Source: Dialister sp. UBA734 (GTDB lineage Bacteria; Bacillota; Negativicutes; Veillonellales; Dialisteraceae). Taken from it: a stretch of DNA of 21,720 nt. The stretch is from positions 1 through 21,720 of the forward strand of contig DBLC01000015.1 in NCBI GenBank assembly GCA_002297935.1, given 5' to 3'. Under the pieces are notes generated by a model, which saw nothing but the letters and a program-made list of their open reading frames with translations, did no database searches and had not been told where the DNA came from. Below, piece by piece: positions 1 through 7,572 of the stretch. The number at the start of each line of letters is the position of its first letter. Positions within the stretch are counted from its first letter, which is position 1. Both the position numbers and the translations under genes were made by a program.

Positions 1-119
1 CTCCCCCGACAGGGGAGCCAAGTCGCTAGTACATCTACGGACAGAGTCATATTTCCTAATCCCTAGGGCCTAGCCACTAATCCCCAGTCACCAGTCACCA
101 GTCACCAGTCACCAAGTGA
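1..119. repeat. Repeat-only flank with CCAGTCA heptad array
   Basis: A 6-bp-stem hairpin opens the window (CTCCCC at 1-6, GGGGAG at 12-17). The motif at about 31-50 matches the sequence that follows the palindromic elements ending at 8165 and 17663. A block of the type CCTAATCCCTAGGGCCTAG then leads into four perfect tandem copies of CCAGTCA plus three bases (84-114). The array stops six bases before the TAA of the next gene. The order equals the right half of the composite repeats seen further on, so the window probably starts inside another copy. Whether the edge hairpin terminates the gene at 120 cannot be judged, because a downstream T-tract would lie outside the window. Confidence 0.7.
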
Positions 120-956
120 TTATCGTACCACGCCGGTTGTTACATCTACCCGAATGGTTTCCAAAGACATACCGGTGGTGTGTTCAATTTCTCTCTGCAC
201 TTTGTCTCGCATGGTGTGAATGGTTTTCTTAATTTCCTGGGGGGTGCCGCTGCGAACGGACACGGCCAAGTCGAGAATGAGGCCATTCATCTGGCTGGTG
301 CTCTTTTCGCTGGATACGTGGGTGACTTTGATTTTTTTCATATCCCGCACGGCATAGCGAACCAAGGAGGCAATGACTCGATCTGAAAAAGACAATTTCC
401 CATAGTAACTGAAAACAGGGCGCACGACGGACCGTTCATTTTCTTCGCTGAAACGTTTCGGTGCTTCTTTTTTTCTGGTCCGGAAAAATTTCAATGGATC
501 AACCAGGTAGCCTTTGAAATAAGGTTTGAGCTCCATGGTAGGAACTGGAATGACGTGTTTCCCTTCTTTATGACGGGCTTCACTGGCTTTCATCATTTCT
601 TCTGGCCGTGCTACGTCTTCGATACGGATATATTTCACCGGCTTGGGCAGTTCCAGTGCTTTTGTAATGGTTATGACCATCCGGTCCGAGGTCCCCAGGA
701 TAAGAACCCGCTTGGGGTTGATTTTCCGCAATGCATCCCGCACTTCCACCCGTTGGTCTTCGTCCCAGAAAATGGCACGACGCACCGCTTTCAGCCGACT
801 GGCTTCTCGCTTGGCCGATTTTCCGGCTACAATGCGGCTGTGATAAATCAAAATCCCGTCATCAATGATGCAGGAGCAATCATTTTCATAAGCAATCACC
901 AAGGCCCGGTCACTTTTCCCCGTTCCCGGTGGTCCATAAAAAGCTACCACGTCCAT
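120..956 (-). CDS. P-loop NTPase fused to an Asp23/Gls24-like C-terminal domain
   Basis: The 278-residue protein has two parts. Residues 1-160 start with a Walker A loop, GPPGTGKS at 8-15, and contain a hydrophobic strand RVLILGTSD (83-91) that could be the Walker B or sensor strand. A basic linker follows at about 160-180 (RKKEAPKR). Residues 183-278 resemble the Asp23/Gls24 (YloU-like, DUF322) fold: YYGKLSFSDRVIASLVRYAV at the front and a final helix-strand with TTGMSLETIRVDV. Asp23 proteins are small, usually free-standing envelope-stress or membrane-associated proteins, so fusion to an NTPase is notable. The domain calls are read by eye. The ATG at 956 has GGTGA six bases upstream and GAGGAAAG further off. 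There is no signal peptide or membrane segment. It is a single-gene unit and its substrate is unknown. Confidence 0.8.
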   Translation of the reverse strand: MDVVAFYGPPGTGKSDRALVIAYENDCSCIIDDGILIYHSRIVAGKSAKREASRLKAVRRAIFWDEDQRVEVRDALRKINPKRVLILGTSDRMVITITKALELPKPVKYIRIEDVARPEEMMKASEARHKEGKHVIPVPTMELKPYFKGYLVDPLKFFRTRKKEAPKRFSEENERSVVRPVFSYYGKLSFSDRVIASLVRYAVRDMKKIKVTHVSSEKSTSQMNGLILDLAVSVRSGTPQEIKKTIHTMRDKVQREIEHTTGMSLETIRVDVTTGVVR

Positions 957-993
957 AGTATGTCACCATCTTTCCTCTTGTTATTTTACTTGA

Positions 994-1002
994 TTATAGC
1001 AT
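994..1002 (-). promoter_or_regulatory. Extended -10 promoter of the P-loop/Asp23-like gene
   Basis: On the minus strand the sequence reads TGCTATAAT, a perfect extended -10 element, about 38 bases before the ATG at 956. No good -35 hexamer exists, because the -35 position is occupied by the heptad array at 1011-1038. Confidence 0.5.
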
Positions 1003-1010
1003 GATTGGTG

Positions 1011-1071
1011 CGTAATGCGTAGTGCGAAGTGCGTAATGGTGGTAGCGGCGCACAAAATTTGGAAGCGCCGC
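1011..1071 (+). repeat. Heptad array plus GC hairpin module (copy 1)
   Basis: Four heptads (CGTAATG, CGTAGTG, CGAAGTG, CGTAATG; 1011-1038) run into GTGGTA and a hairpin with perfect arms GCGGCGC (1045-1051) and GCGCCGC (1065-1071). The same array-plus-hairpin order occurs, inverted, after fumC (8468-8534) and after ribH (17829-17909). Here no T-tract follows, and no gene ends next to it. Confidence 0.65.
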
Positions 1072-1146
1072 AAACATAATATATGGTTCCTGTGCTGCCA
1101 CGCTTTGCTTTTTCATATAGCACAAATACCTGCCATGCAGCTTAAA

Positions 1147-1219
1147 AGGGTTATAACAGCTTATGAGATTTTCGGTATTCCCATAACCCTTTATAACCCT
1201 TGTAACCTTTTTCTAGCAA
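1147..1219. repeat. GGGTTATAA-type interspersed inverted repeat (copy 1)
   Basis: An arm AAGGGTTATAA near 1149 is matched by inverted copies at about 1181-1200. The inner part (GGTATTCCCATAACCC) is shared, inverted, with 17287-17325, and more loosely with 8371-8411 and 19803-19875. No coding potential was seen in 957-1315. The rest of that spacer holds only a perfect 12-bp palindrome, AAAGGCGCCTTT (1297-1308), just after the murB stop. Confidence 0.55.
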
Positions 1220-1315
1220 AATATTCGATTTGTTACTATACAATTATGCAGCAGAATAATAACCTTATCATACCATTTCAAAAAAGCGATATGAATAAAG
1301 GCGCCTTTTCTGCTA

Positions 1316-2224
1316 CTATTCTTCCCCTACAATCTGCACTTCTGGATGCAGGTCCACGCCATAGGCATTTTTGACTTGTTTCTGTACCTCATGAATCAGG
1401 GCCAACATGTCTTCGCAAGTGGCGCGGCCGTTATTGATGAGGAAGCCGGCGTGTTTTTCACTCACCTGAGCATCGCCGACGGAGAAGCCTTTGAGACCCA
1501 ATTCTTCCAGCATCTGTCCCACGAAGTGACCGGTGGGCCGTTTGAAGGTACTGCCGGCGCTTCGTTTATCCAACGGCTGTTTATCCTTGCGCCGCTGGTT
1601 CAAATCATCCATCAAGGCTTTGATATCCTTCTGGTTTCCTTCTTTCAGTTTCAATGTCACATTGACAATGATTTCTCCGCTGTCCATGAAGGGGCTCTTG
1701 CGGTATCCATAACCCAAATCTTTGATATCGTGAACAATGAGGTCCCCTTTTTCATCGCAGGTGGTAGCAGACACGATAATTTTTGCCATTTCCCCACCAT
1801 AAGCGCCAGCATTCATATAAGCCGCCCCACCGATGGAGCCAGGAATCCCACTGGCAAATTCCATGCCAGAAAGGCCGGCATCCAATGCCGAACGAGCAGC
1901 GGCTGCGGTAGATACGCCGCTAGAAATTTTCAGCAGGTTATCTTTCTGTTCCATCTGGTGCATGTGACCGGTGAAAATCACCACGCCCCGAATCCCCTTA
2001 TCTCGCACCAAAAGGTTGGCCCCGCCACCTAAAACGAAAACAGGAAAATGATTTTTATGAGCCACTTTGGTGGCCAGGCACAGTTCTTCTGTTGTTTCTG
2101 GCATCAAAAAACAATCCGCTGGTCCGCCAATTCCAAAGGTGGTATGGCGTTTCATCGGTTCATTCACTTTGATTTGGTTCTCACGAAGTACATTAGTAAA
2201 ATAATTGGCATATTGATTGTTCAT
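1316..2224 (-). CDS. murB: UDP-N-acetylenolpyruvoylglucosamine reductase
   Basis: MurB reduces UDP-GlcNAc-enolpyruvate to UDP-MurNAc with NADPH and bound FAD, the second committed step of peptidoglycan synthesis in the cytoplasm. The 302-residue length fits the short (type II) MurB group. Visible motifs are the FAD-binding GGGANLL (66-72) and PGSIGGA (128-134), YRKS (174-177), the SAGSTFKRP stretch whose Ser225 is the expected proton donor, and a C-terminal HPEV with Glu295. The ATG at 2224 has only a distant AAGGA about 16 bases upstream, a weak site, but the N-terminus aligns with the family. It is transcribed alone from the promoter at 2367-2395, with a leader of roughly 135 bases that contains a heptad array. 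Confidence 0.96.
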   Translation of the reverse strand: MNNQYANYFTNVLRENQIKVNEPMKRHTTFGIGGPADCFLMPETTEELCLATKVAHKNHFPVFVLGGGANLLVRDKGIRGVVIFTGHMHQMEQKDNLLKISSGVSTAAAARSALDAGLSGMEFASGIPGSIGGAAYMNAGAYGGEMAKIIVSATTCDEKGDLIVHDIKDLGYGYRKSPFMDSGEIIVNVTLKLKEGNQKDIKALMDDLNQRRKDKQPLDKRSAGSTFKRPTGHFVGQMLEELGLKGFSVGDAQVSEKHAGFLINNGRATCEDMLALIHEVQKQVKNAYGVDLHPEVQIVGEE

Positions 2225-2254
2225 ATTTGTTGTTGTTATTCCTTATCTTTTAAA

Positions 2255-2282
2255 GTTAGCAGTTAACGGTTATCAGTTGACA
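2255..2282. repeat. GTTAACG-type heptad array in the murB leader
   Basis: Four consecutive heptads (GTTAGCA, GTTAACG, GTTATCA, GTTGACA) lie between the murB promoter and its start codon, so they should be transcribed as part of the murB 5' leader. The units belong to the same GGTTAAC family as 2432-2459, 11719-11746 and 18398-18446. Confidence 0.6.
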
Positions 2283-2366
2283 GTTTTTATTACTGTCGCT
2301 AATTAATCAATGATTCTTGACATGATAGTTGGATGTCGGTTATTAATACTCATACATACTTGTTCT

Positions 2367-2395
2367 ATTATAAAAGTGCATGATAATCACGTCAA
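2367..2395 (-). promoter_or_regulatory. murB promoter (TTGACG-17-TATAAT)
   Basis: On the minus strand a -35 TTGACG (2390-2395) and a perfect -10 TATAAT (2367-2372) are separated by exactly 17 bases. This is the best sigma70/sigmaA-type promoter in the window. Transcription should start near 2360. Confidence 0.8.
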
Positions 2396-2431
2396 GAGAA
2401 ATTCATAGGCAGTGGGCCGTGGGCAGTAAGT

Positions 2432-2566
2432 GGTTAACGGTTAATGGTTAACGGTTGACGTTTTATGGTTTATGGTTTATGGTTTATGGTTTATGGTTTA
2501 TGGTTTATGGTTTACGGTTTACTGCTAACGGTTCACTGTTAACTGTGAACCGTCTACTGTCTACCA
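2432..2566. repeat. Long heptad array: GGTTAAC units, then TTTATGG x7 and variants
   Basis: Four GGTTAAC-type heptads (2432-2459) are followed, after a two-base slip, by 15 heptads in perfect register (2462-2566): seven identical TTTATGG (2462-2510), TTTACGG, TTTACTG, CTAACGG, TTCACTG, TTAACTG, TGAACCG, TCTACTG, TCTACCA. The units drift in sequence but keep length seven, so one heptad family grades into another. Outer units form inverted pairs (TTAACGG with CCGTTAA-like units). The array lies between the rbs terminator and the murB promoter, outside any predicted transcript of either. Confidence 0.8.
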
Positions 2567-2570
2567 AATC

Positions 2571-2601
2571 AAAAGACCGCAACTTACGCTGCGGTCTTTT
2601 T
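2571..2601. terminator. Bidirectional intrinsic terminator after rbsB
   Basis: An 11-bp perfect stem (AAAAGACCGCA at 2571-2581, TGCGGTCTTTT at 2590-2600) with an 8-base loop is flanked by A and T runs. Read on the minus strand it ends the rbs operon 38 bases after the rbsB stop. It could work in both directions. Confidence 0.85.
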
Positions 2602-2638
2602 TAGTAAGTATATTCAGGTTGTCAGAGTTTGAAAAGAA

Positions 2639-3556
2639 TTATTTCTTTTCTACCAGTTTCAGATCTACGGCAATGTTCTTTTCTACGTTTTCACCCTTAG
2701 CCAGTTTGAGTGCGGTTTCTACACCGATTTCACCCATCTTGTCTGGCTGCTGAGCGATGGTAGCTGCCATGGAGCCATCCTGGATGGCTTTGATGCCATC
2801 ATCGGTGCCATCGAAGCCGATAATAAGGAGCTGTTTGTTAGCTGCTTTTGCTGCGCTGACTGCGCCGAGAGCCATTTCATCGTTCTGAGCGAAAATAGCT
2901 TTTACATCTGGATTAGCCTGGAGAATGTTTTCAGCAACAGTGAGGCCCTGGCTGCGGTCAAAGTTTGCACTCTGTTTAGCCAGAACTTTCAGTTTCTTAT
3001 CAGCGATGTTATGGAAGCCCTGTCCACGTTCACGGGAAGCAGAAGCGCCTGGGATACCTTCCAGTTCTGCTACTGGAGTGCCTTCGCCCAGTTTGGAAGC
3101 GATGTATTCAGCTGCCATTTCGCCGCCTTTTACGTTGTTGGAAGCGATATGTACTGCTACTTCGCCTTTATCAGAAGCACGGTCAATGGTGATAACCGGA
3201 ATCTTAGCTTTGTTAGCAGCCAGAACGGAGTTGGAGATAGCAGCGGAGTCTACCGGGTTCACAATGAGGACGCTGATGTTGCCCTGCAGCAGGTCAGCTA
3301 CGTCGTTGGACTGTTTAGCCGGGTCATTCTGTGCATCAACAATTTTTACGTTTACACCTGCTTTTTCAGCAGCTGCTTTTACGCTATTTGCCATGGTAAC
3401 GAAGAATGGGTTGTTCTGGGTGGATACGGAGAAGCCAATGGTGACTTTCTTATCTCCTGCAGCACCGGATTCTGCCTTTTTGTCAGAACCACCACAACCA
3501 GCAACAGAGACGAGTGCTGCGCCAATGAGAGCAGCCAATGCAATTTTCTTTAACAC
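2639..3556 (-). CDS. rbsB: D-ribose-binding lipoprotein of the ABC transporter
   Basis: This is the extracytoplasmic substrate-binding protein that captures ribose and hands it to the RbsC permease. Its 305 residues begin with a lipoprotein signal: MLKK, a hydrophobic stretch, and lipobox VAGC with Cys21. The mature part shows the sugar-binding family pattern: FSVSTQNNPFFVTM, the hinge-region VNPVDS and PVITIDR, and IFAQNDEMALG and IIGFDGTDDG near the C-terminal lobe. The start is GTG at 3554-3556, preceded by AAGGAGG with seven bases of spacing, which overlaps the rbsC stop codon. It is the last gene of rbsKDACB. A related sugar such as allose or xylose cannot be excluded from sequence alone, but rbsD and rbsK next door favour ribose. 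Confidence 0.94.
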   Translation of the reverse strand: MLKKIALAALIGAALVSVAGCGGSDKKAESGAAGDKKVTIGFSVSTQNNPFFVTMANSVKAAAEKAGVNVKIVDAQNDPAKQSNDVADLLQGNISVLIVNPVDSAAISNSVLAANKAKIPVITIDRASDKGEVAVHIASNNVKGGEMAAEYIASKLGEGTPVAELEGIPGASASRERGQGFHNIADKKLKVLAKQSANFDRSQGLTVAENILQANPDVKAIFAQNDEMALGAVSAAKAANKQLLIIGFDGTDDGIKAIQDGSMAATIAQQPDKMGEIGVETALKLAKGENVEKNIAVDLKLVEKK

Positions 3557-3568
3557 TTGTTTTCCTCC

Positions 3569-4507
3569 TTAGTTTTTCTTGCGATCCATAAGAACGGCAA
3601 GCAAAATAACAATACCTTTGACAACCTGCTGATAGAAGCTGGACACGTTCAAAATGTTCAGACCGTTATTCAAAGTACCAATGATGAGCGCACCAATCAG
3701 TGTGCCGGAGATGCGGCCTTTGCCGCCGGCCAGAGAGGTTCCGCCCAAAACGACAGCAGCGATGGCATCCAATTCATAACCCATGCCAGCTGTCGGCTGC
3801 GCACTGTTCAGACGAGCTGTGAGGATAGCACCTGCTACCGCACAAAGGCATCCAGTCAAAGCATACGCAAAAATCTTGATTCTGTCAATCTTAATCCCAG
3901 AAATATAGGAAACTTTTTCATTGCCCCCTACGGCATAGGTCTGACGGCCCAGAGGGGTTTTCTTCAGGATGAAATAGAGGATAAAGAACGCGATGAGCAT
4001 CACAATAGCCGGCACCGGGATGTCCATAATGAATCCCTGACCAAAGCCTGTGAAAAGCGGATCATCGGACAAACCGGAAATCGGGTTACCATTGGTATAA
4101 ACCAAAGTAGCACCACGATAGATAGTCATGGTAGCCAAAGTCGCAATGAAAGGAGCCACTTTACCATAGGAAATAATGACACCATTCACAGCTCCCAGGA
4201 CGATGCCGATGAAAGCAGAAGCGATGATCGCCATTTCCGGATTGGTGCCTTTGGCAATCATGCTAGCCATCAAAGCAGAAGACAGAGCTAAGATACTGCC
4301 TACAGACAGGTCGATGCCGCCAGTCAGAATGACGAAGGTCATGCCGAATGCGATGAGGGCATTGATAGAAATCTGGCGTGCCAGGTTCTTTAAGTTCGAT
4401 GGATCAATAAAGCTGTCATTCAAGCAAGCAATGACAATGAAGAGAGCAATCAGACCGATGAGCGGCCCCATTTCTCTGACTAAATTTTTAACTTTTTCGG
4501 AATTCAT
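3569..4507 (-). CDS. rbsC: Ribose ABC transporter permease
   Basis: RbsC is the membrane permease of the ribose importer, expected to work as a dimer with the RbsA ATPase. From the ATG at 4507 it has 312 residues, starting MNSEKVKNLVREMGPL, with the many hydrophobic helices and the GGIDLSVGSILALSSALMAS region typical of BPD_transp_2 sugar permeases; GGTSLAGGKGRISGTLIGAL lies near the C-terminus. An upstream in-frame TTG (4531) would add eight residues inside rbsA. The ATG is preferred because GGAGGAG lies at the right distance before it, within the last rbsA codons. Only four bases separate it from the rbsA stop, so translational coupling is likely. Confidence 0.93.
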   Translation of the reverse strand: MNSEKVKNLVREMGPLIGLIALFIVIACLNDSFIDPSNLKNLARQISINALIAFGMTFVILTGGIDLSVGSILALSSALMASMIAKGTNPEMAIIASAFIGIVLGAVNGVIISYGKVAPFIATLATMTIYRGATLVYTNGNPISGLSDDPLFTGFGQGFIMDIPVPAIVMLIAFFILYFILKKTPLGRQTYAVGGNEKVSYISGIKIDRIKIFAYALTGCLCAVAGAILTARLNSAQPTAGMGYELDAIAAVVLGGTSLAGGKGRISGTLIGALIIGTLNNGLNILNVSSFYQQVVKGIVILLAVLMDRKKN

Positions 4508-4511
4508 ACTG

Positions 4512-5993
4512 TTACTCTCCTCCGGTTGCAAGTGTCATAATACGTGTCTGGGTCGCATCTTTATGTTCAATGATGCCGGCCATATGTCCTTCATGAATGA
4601 CCATGATGCGGTCGCTCATGCCAATGACTTCAGGAAGTTCTGAAGAAACCATGATGATGGAAACGCCCTTCGCGGTCAGTTCATTCATCAAGTCATAAAT
4701 ATCTTTCTTCGCCCCGATATCGATACCACGGGTCGGTTCGTCCAGAATCAGCAGTTTCGGATGCATGCCCACCCATTTGGCGATAACCACCTTCTGCTGG
4801 TTCCCGCCGGACAGCGTGCTGGCAGCCAAGTTGATATCGGCGGCTTTCACGCCCAATTTATGGGACAGATTTTCAGAAAATTCAAATTCCTTCTGATCAT
4901 TGATTACATGGCCCTTTGCCAAGGCTTCTTCGCTGGGGAGCGCAATATTTCTTTCAATGGAGAAATCCAGAATCAGTCCTTCAGTCTTTCTGTTTTCTGT
5001 AATGAATCCGAAGCCCTGTTTAATCGCATCGAGAGGCTTCTTGATGTGAATTTCTTTGCCGTTCAAGTACAGCTTCCCGGACTGGTGAGGATCCACGCCG
5101 AAGATAGCTCTCATGATTTCTGTACGGCCTGCGCCCATAAGGCCTGCCACGCCAAGGATTTCCCCTTTCCGTACGGAGAAGGAAATATTATCAAATACAC
5201 CTGGCTGGGTGAAGCCTTCTACGCGGAACATTTCATCACCTGGCACATTGGTACGAGCCGGATAGTATTCGCTCATCACACGACCTACCATGTCGCCGAC
5301 GATTTGGTCCATATTGGTTTCTTCCGTGGGGCGGCTGCTGATGGTCTGCCCATCTCGCATGACCGTGATGGTGTCACACTGGCTGAATACTTCTTCCATA
5401 CGATGGGAAATATAAATGATCGACACGCCCCGTTTCTTCAAAGTCTGCATGACTTTGAAAAGACTGTCCGTTTCTCTTTCTGTCAACGCAGCGGTCGGTT
5501 CATCCATGATGACCGTCTTGGCATCAATCATGAGGTTTCTCGTGATTTCTGTCATCTGCTGCTGTCCTACGGAGCATTCCCCAGCGATTTCATCTAATGG
5601 CAATTCAATGCCCATTTCCTGGCATTTTTCTTCTGCCAACTGACGCATTTTTTTGAAATCAATGAAACCAAATTTCGTCTTTGGCTGATTGGTGAGGAAA
5701 AGATTTTCCAGTACCGACAGGTTCGGCCAGATATTCAGTTCCTGGTGAATGAAGGCAATACCGTGTTCTTCTGCATCTTTGTTGTTGCGGAAGGTCACTT
5801 CTTTGCCATCCACCAGAATGGTCCCTGCATCGGCTTTGTGAATGCCGGTCAAAATATTCATCAATGTGGATTTGCCGGCCCCGTTTTCGCCCATGAGCGC
5901 ATGAATTTCGCCAGGACGAATGTGGAGATTGACGCCGCCCAGAACTTTATTGGTCCCGAAGGCTTTGCAAATCCCTACCATATTTATATCCAT
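4512..5993 (-). CDS. rbsA: Ribose ABC transporter ATPase, double-domain
   Basis: This 493-residue cytoplasmic ATPase carries two ABC domains in tandem, as RbsA, MglA and AraG do. Domain 1 has Walker A GENGAGKST (35-43), a signature-like CSVGQQQ and Walker B VIMDEP. Domain 2 has the degenerate Walker A GLMGAGRTE usual for this subfamily, a full signature LSGGNQQK and Walker B LLILDEPTRGID. The second site is therefore probably weak in ATP hydrolysis, as known for the family. The ATG at 5993 has GAGAGG six bases upstream. The gap of 155 bases to rbsD is unusual in this tight operon and contains a perfect 30-bp inverted repeat, so rbsA-C-B may be expressed at a different level from rbsK-D. Confidence 0.95.
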   Translation of the reverse strand: MDINMVGICKAFGTNKVLGGVNLHIRPGEIHALMGENGAGKSTLMNILTGIHKADAGTILVDGKEVTFRNNKDAEEHGIAFIHQELNIWPNLSVLENLFLTNQPKTKFGFIDFKKMRQLAEEKCQEMGIELPLDEIAGECSVGQQQMTEITRNLMIDAKTVIMDEPTAALTERETDSLFKVMQTLKKRGVSIIYISHRMEEVFSQCDTITVMRDGQTISSRPTEETNMDQIVGDMVGRVMSEYYPARTNVPGDEMFRVEGFTQPGVFDNISFSVRKGEILGVAGLMGAGRTEIMRAIFGVDPHQSGKLYLNGKEIHIKKPLDAIKQGFGFITENRKTEGLILDFSIERNIALPSEEALAKGHVINDQKEFEFSENLSHKLGVKAADINLAASTLSGGNQQKVVIAKWVGMHPKLLILDEPTRGIDIGAKKDIYDLMNELTAKGVSIIMVSSELPEVIGMSDRIMVIHEGHMAGIIEHKDATQTRIMTLATGGE

Positions 5994-6050
5994 GTACTAC
6001 CTCTCGTAAAAGTTTCATGTTGCTACTTATAAGACATCTCAAATTCAGTG

Positions 6051-6117
6051 CTTGTTGTTGGTTGTTAGTTGTTGGTTGTTAGATCAAAACAACCAACAAC
6101 TAACAACCAACAACAAG
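6051..6117. repeat. Perfect 30-bp inverted repeat between rbsD and rbsA
   Basis: The arms 6051-6080 and 6088-6117 are exact reverse complements, 30 of 30, around a 7-base loop. Each arm is built of heptads TTGTTGG and TTGTTAG in alternation (6055-6082). In the rbs mRNA this gives a very long A/U-rich hairpin with no T-tract after it, which suits an mRNA-stability or partial-attenuation element better than a classical terminator. A degenerate relative lies at 15556-15589. Confidence 0.85.
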
Positions 6118-6148
6118 TAATTCTATGAGACGCCTACGCCATAATAAT

Positions 6149-6553
6149 TTAGAAGATGACTCCCGACTGGAGAATGATATTGGAGTAGGGAGTGATTTCG
6201 CCGGTACGAATGACCGCTTTGCAATCCTTTTCCCATGCTTTCAGCTGTTCATGGCTGTCAAGCATTACCCATTCTACTTGATCTTCTGGAAATACTTCAT
6301 GCAGTGCTTTCCACTGCTGTGGATTGACCGTTTCGGTTTCCGGTGCAATGTAGACTTTTTCAATCTGCATGTATTTCGCCATTTCCTTGACCACTTCGAT
6401 GAACTTCGGTTCACCCAAGCGAAGAGCCAGGTCGATTTTCGGCGTACCGGTCGGTACAGGAAGGCCGCAATCGCCTACACAAATTTTATCGGTATGACCC
6501 AAATCAGCGAGAACTTTCGCGATATTGCTGTTTAAAATTCCTACTTTTTGCAT
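6149..6553 (-). CDS. rbsD: D-ribose pyranase
   Basis: RbsD speeds the interconversion of ribopyranose and ribofuranose so that imported sugar can be phosphorylated by RbsK. The 134-residue length is normal for the family. Typical features are the start MQKVGILNSNI, the LGHTDKICVGDCGLPVP motif with the conserved His and Asp, RTGEITPYSNIILQSGV near the end and a final GVIF. The ATG at 6553 lies inside rbsK (13-base overlap), with GGAGG ten bases upstream in the rbsK coding sequence, which indicates coupled translation. Confidence 0.95.
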   Translation of the reverse strand: MQKVGILNSNIAKVLADLGHTDKICVGDCGLPVPTGTPKIDLALRLGEPKFIEVVKEMAKYMQIEKVYIAPETETVNPQQWKALHEVFPEDQVEWVMLDSHEQLKAWEKDCKAVIRTGEITPYSNIILQSGVIF

Positions 6554-7431
6554 GTCAGCATATCCTCCACTTCATCTCTCCAAGGCATGCCGCCTTGGGC
6601 ACCAATTTTTCCAATAGAAAGAGCCGCTGCCGCATTGGCAAAACGAATGGCTTCTTTCACAGACATTCCTTCGCAGCGTCCCACTGCAAAGGCCCCATTG
6701 AATGTATCTCCTGCGCCGGTGGTATCCACAACCGGTACGGTAAATCCATCTACATGAACAATTTCATCATTTTCGCCGTAAAGGACCCCATCTCCCCCAG
6801 CGGTCATGATCACCTTGCCCGCCTGAGACTTCAGGATTTCATCCCGATCCATGCCGTCAAACATGAGAGCTGCTTCATGTTCATTGGGTGTCAGGTAAGT
6901 CACTTTATCAATCCATTCCTGAGGGATGTCCATATAGGGCGCTGGATTCAGCATCACCGGAACGCCTGCTTCATAGCAGCGATCGATGATATACCCGATG
7001 GTATCCATAGGAATTTCATGCTGCAGCATCACCAGAGAAGATTTGGAAATCATATCCCAATCTTTATCGATGATGGCACGGCTCACCAATGCATTGGCCC
7101 CTTTGATAACGATGATACTGTTATCCCCTTCTGCTAAGGTGATATGGGCCGTACCGGTGGTCACATTGTCCAATGTTTCCACATAATCAGTCTTGACTCC
7201 GCTCTTGGTGAGAGCGTCCAACATCATTTTGCCATAGGCATCGTCGCCGACACAGCCTACCATGTACACTTCATAGCCCAGACGCGCTGCTGCCACAGCC
7301 TGATTGGCTCCCTTGCCGCCAGGAGAAACAATCAGACGGTTTCCCATGACAGTCTCGCCTGCGCCAGGTCTTCTATCTGCTTCTACGGTGATATCCATAT
7401 TGCAGCTACCAATGACAGAAATATGTCCCAT
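6541..7431 (-). CDS. rbsK: Ribokinase
   Basis: Ribokinase phosphorylates ribose at O5 using ATP, giving ribose 5-phosphate for the pentose phosphate pathway and nucleotide synthesis. It belongs to the PfkB family: N-terminal HISVIGSCNMDI, the GGKGANQAVAAARLG motif, and the C-terminal signature VVDTTGAGDTFNGAFAVG with the catalytic Asp of GAGD. I choose the ATG at 7431 (296 residues, MGHISVIG), which has GGGAGG only four bases upstream. An in-frame ATG at 7443 would add MGGF but has no ribosome-binding site and extends beyond the family start. This is the first gene of the operon. Confidence 0.94.
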   Translation of the reverse strand: MGHISVIGSCNMDITVEADRRPGAGETVMGNRLIVSPGGKGANQAVAAARLGYEVYMVGCVGDDAYGKMMLDALTKSGVKTDYVETLDNVTTGTAHITLAEGDNSIIVIKGANALVSRAIIDKDWDMISKSSLVMLQHEIPMDTIGYIIDRCYEAGVPVMLNPAPYMDIPQEWIDKVTYLTPNEHEAALMFDGMDRDEILKSQAGKVIMTAGGDGVLYGENDEIVHVDGFTVPVVDTTGAGDTFNGAFAVGRCEGMSVKEAIRFANAAAALSIGKIGAQGGMPWRDEVEDMLTCKK

Positions 7432-7529
7432 AAAGCCTCCCATGAATTATTACTCTTACTTACACTGTCACTTTTCCAGTGTCTATGAGGTAGCCAATGA
7501 CCAGCGACTTGCGATGGGGACATTTTCTA

Positions 7530-7558
7530 GTCACCAGTCACAAGTCCACCAGTCACCT
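7530..7558. repeat. CCAGTCA-type array in the rbs leader
   Basis: Degenerate copies of the CCAGTCA/AGTCACC heptad, with two short slips, lie between the predicted rbs promoter and rbsK, so they would be in the 5' leader of the operon mRNA. They match the arrays at 84-114, 8309-8335, 15111-15134 and 17795-17823. Confidence 0.55.
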
Positions 7559-7572
7559 AAAATTATAATTTA

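Noticed and set aside
84..114. Possible CRISPR array from regular CCAGTCA repeats
   Set aside because: The repeats are contiguous seven-base units with no unique spacers, and no cas gene is in the window.
1015..1374. 119-codon plus-strand frame between the first gene and murB
   Set aside because: It begins in the heptad array, crosses a repeat and overlaps the 3' end of murB, with no ribosome-binding site or family features.
4508..4531. TTG start for rbsC inside rbsA
   Set aside because: The GGAGGAG there serves the ATG at 4507; the TTG has no site of its own.
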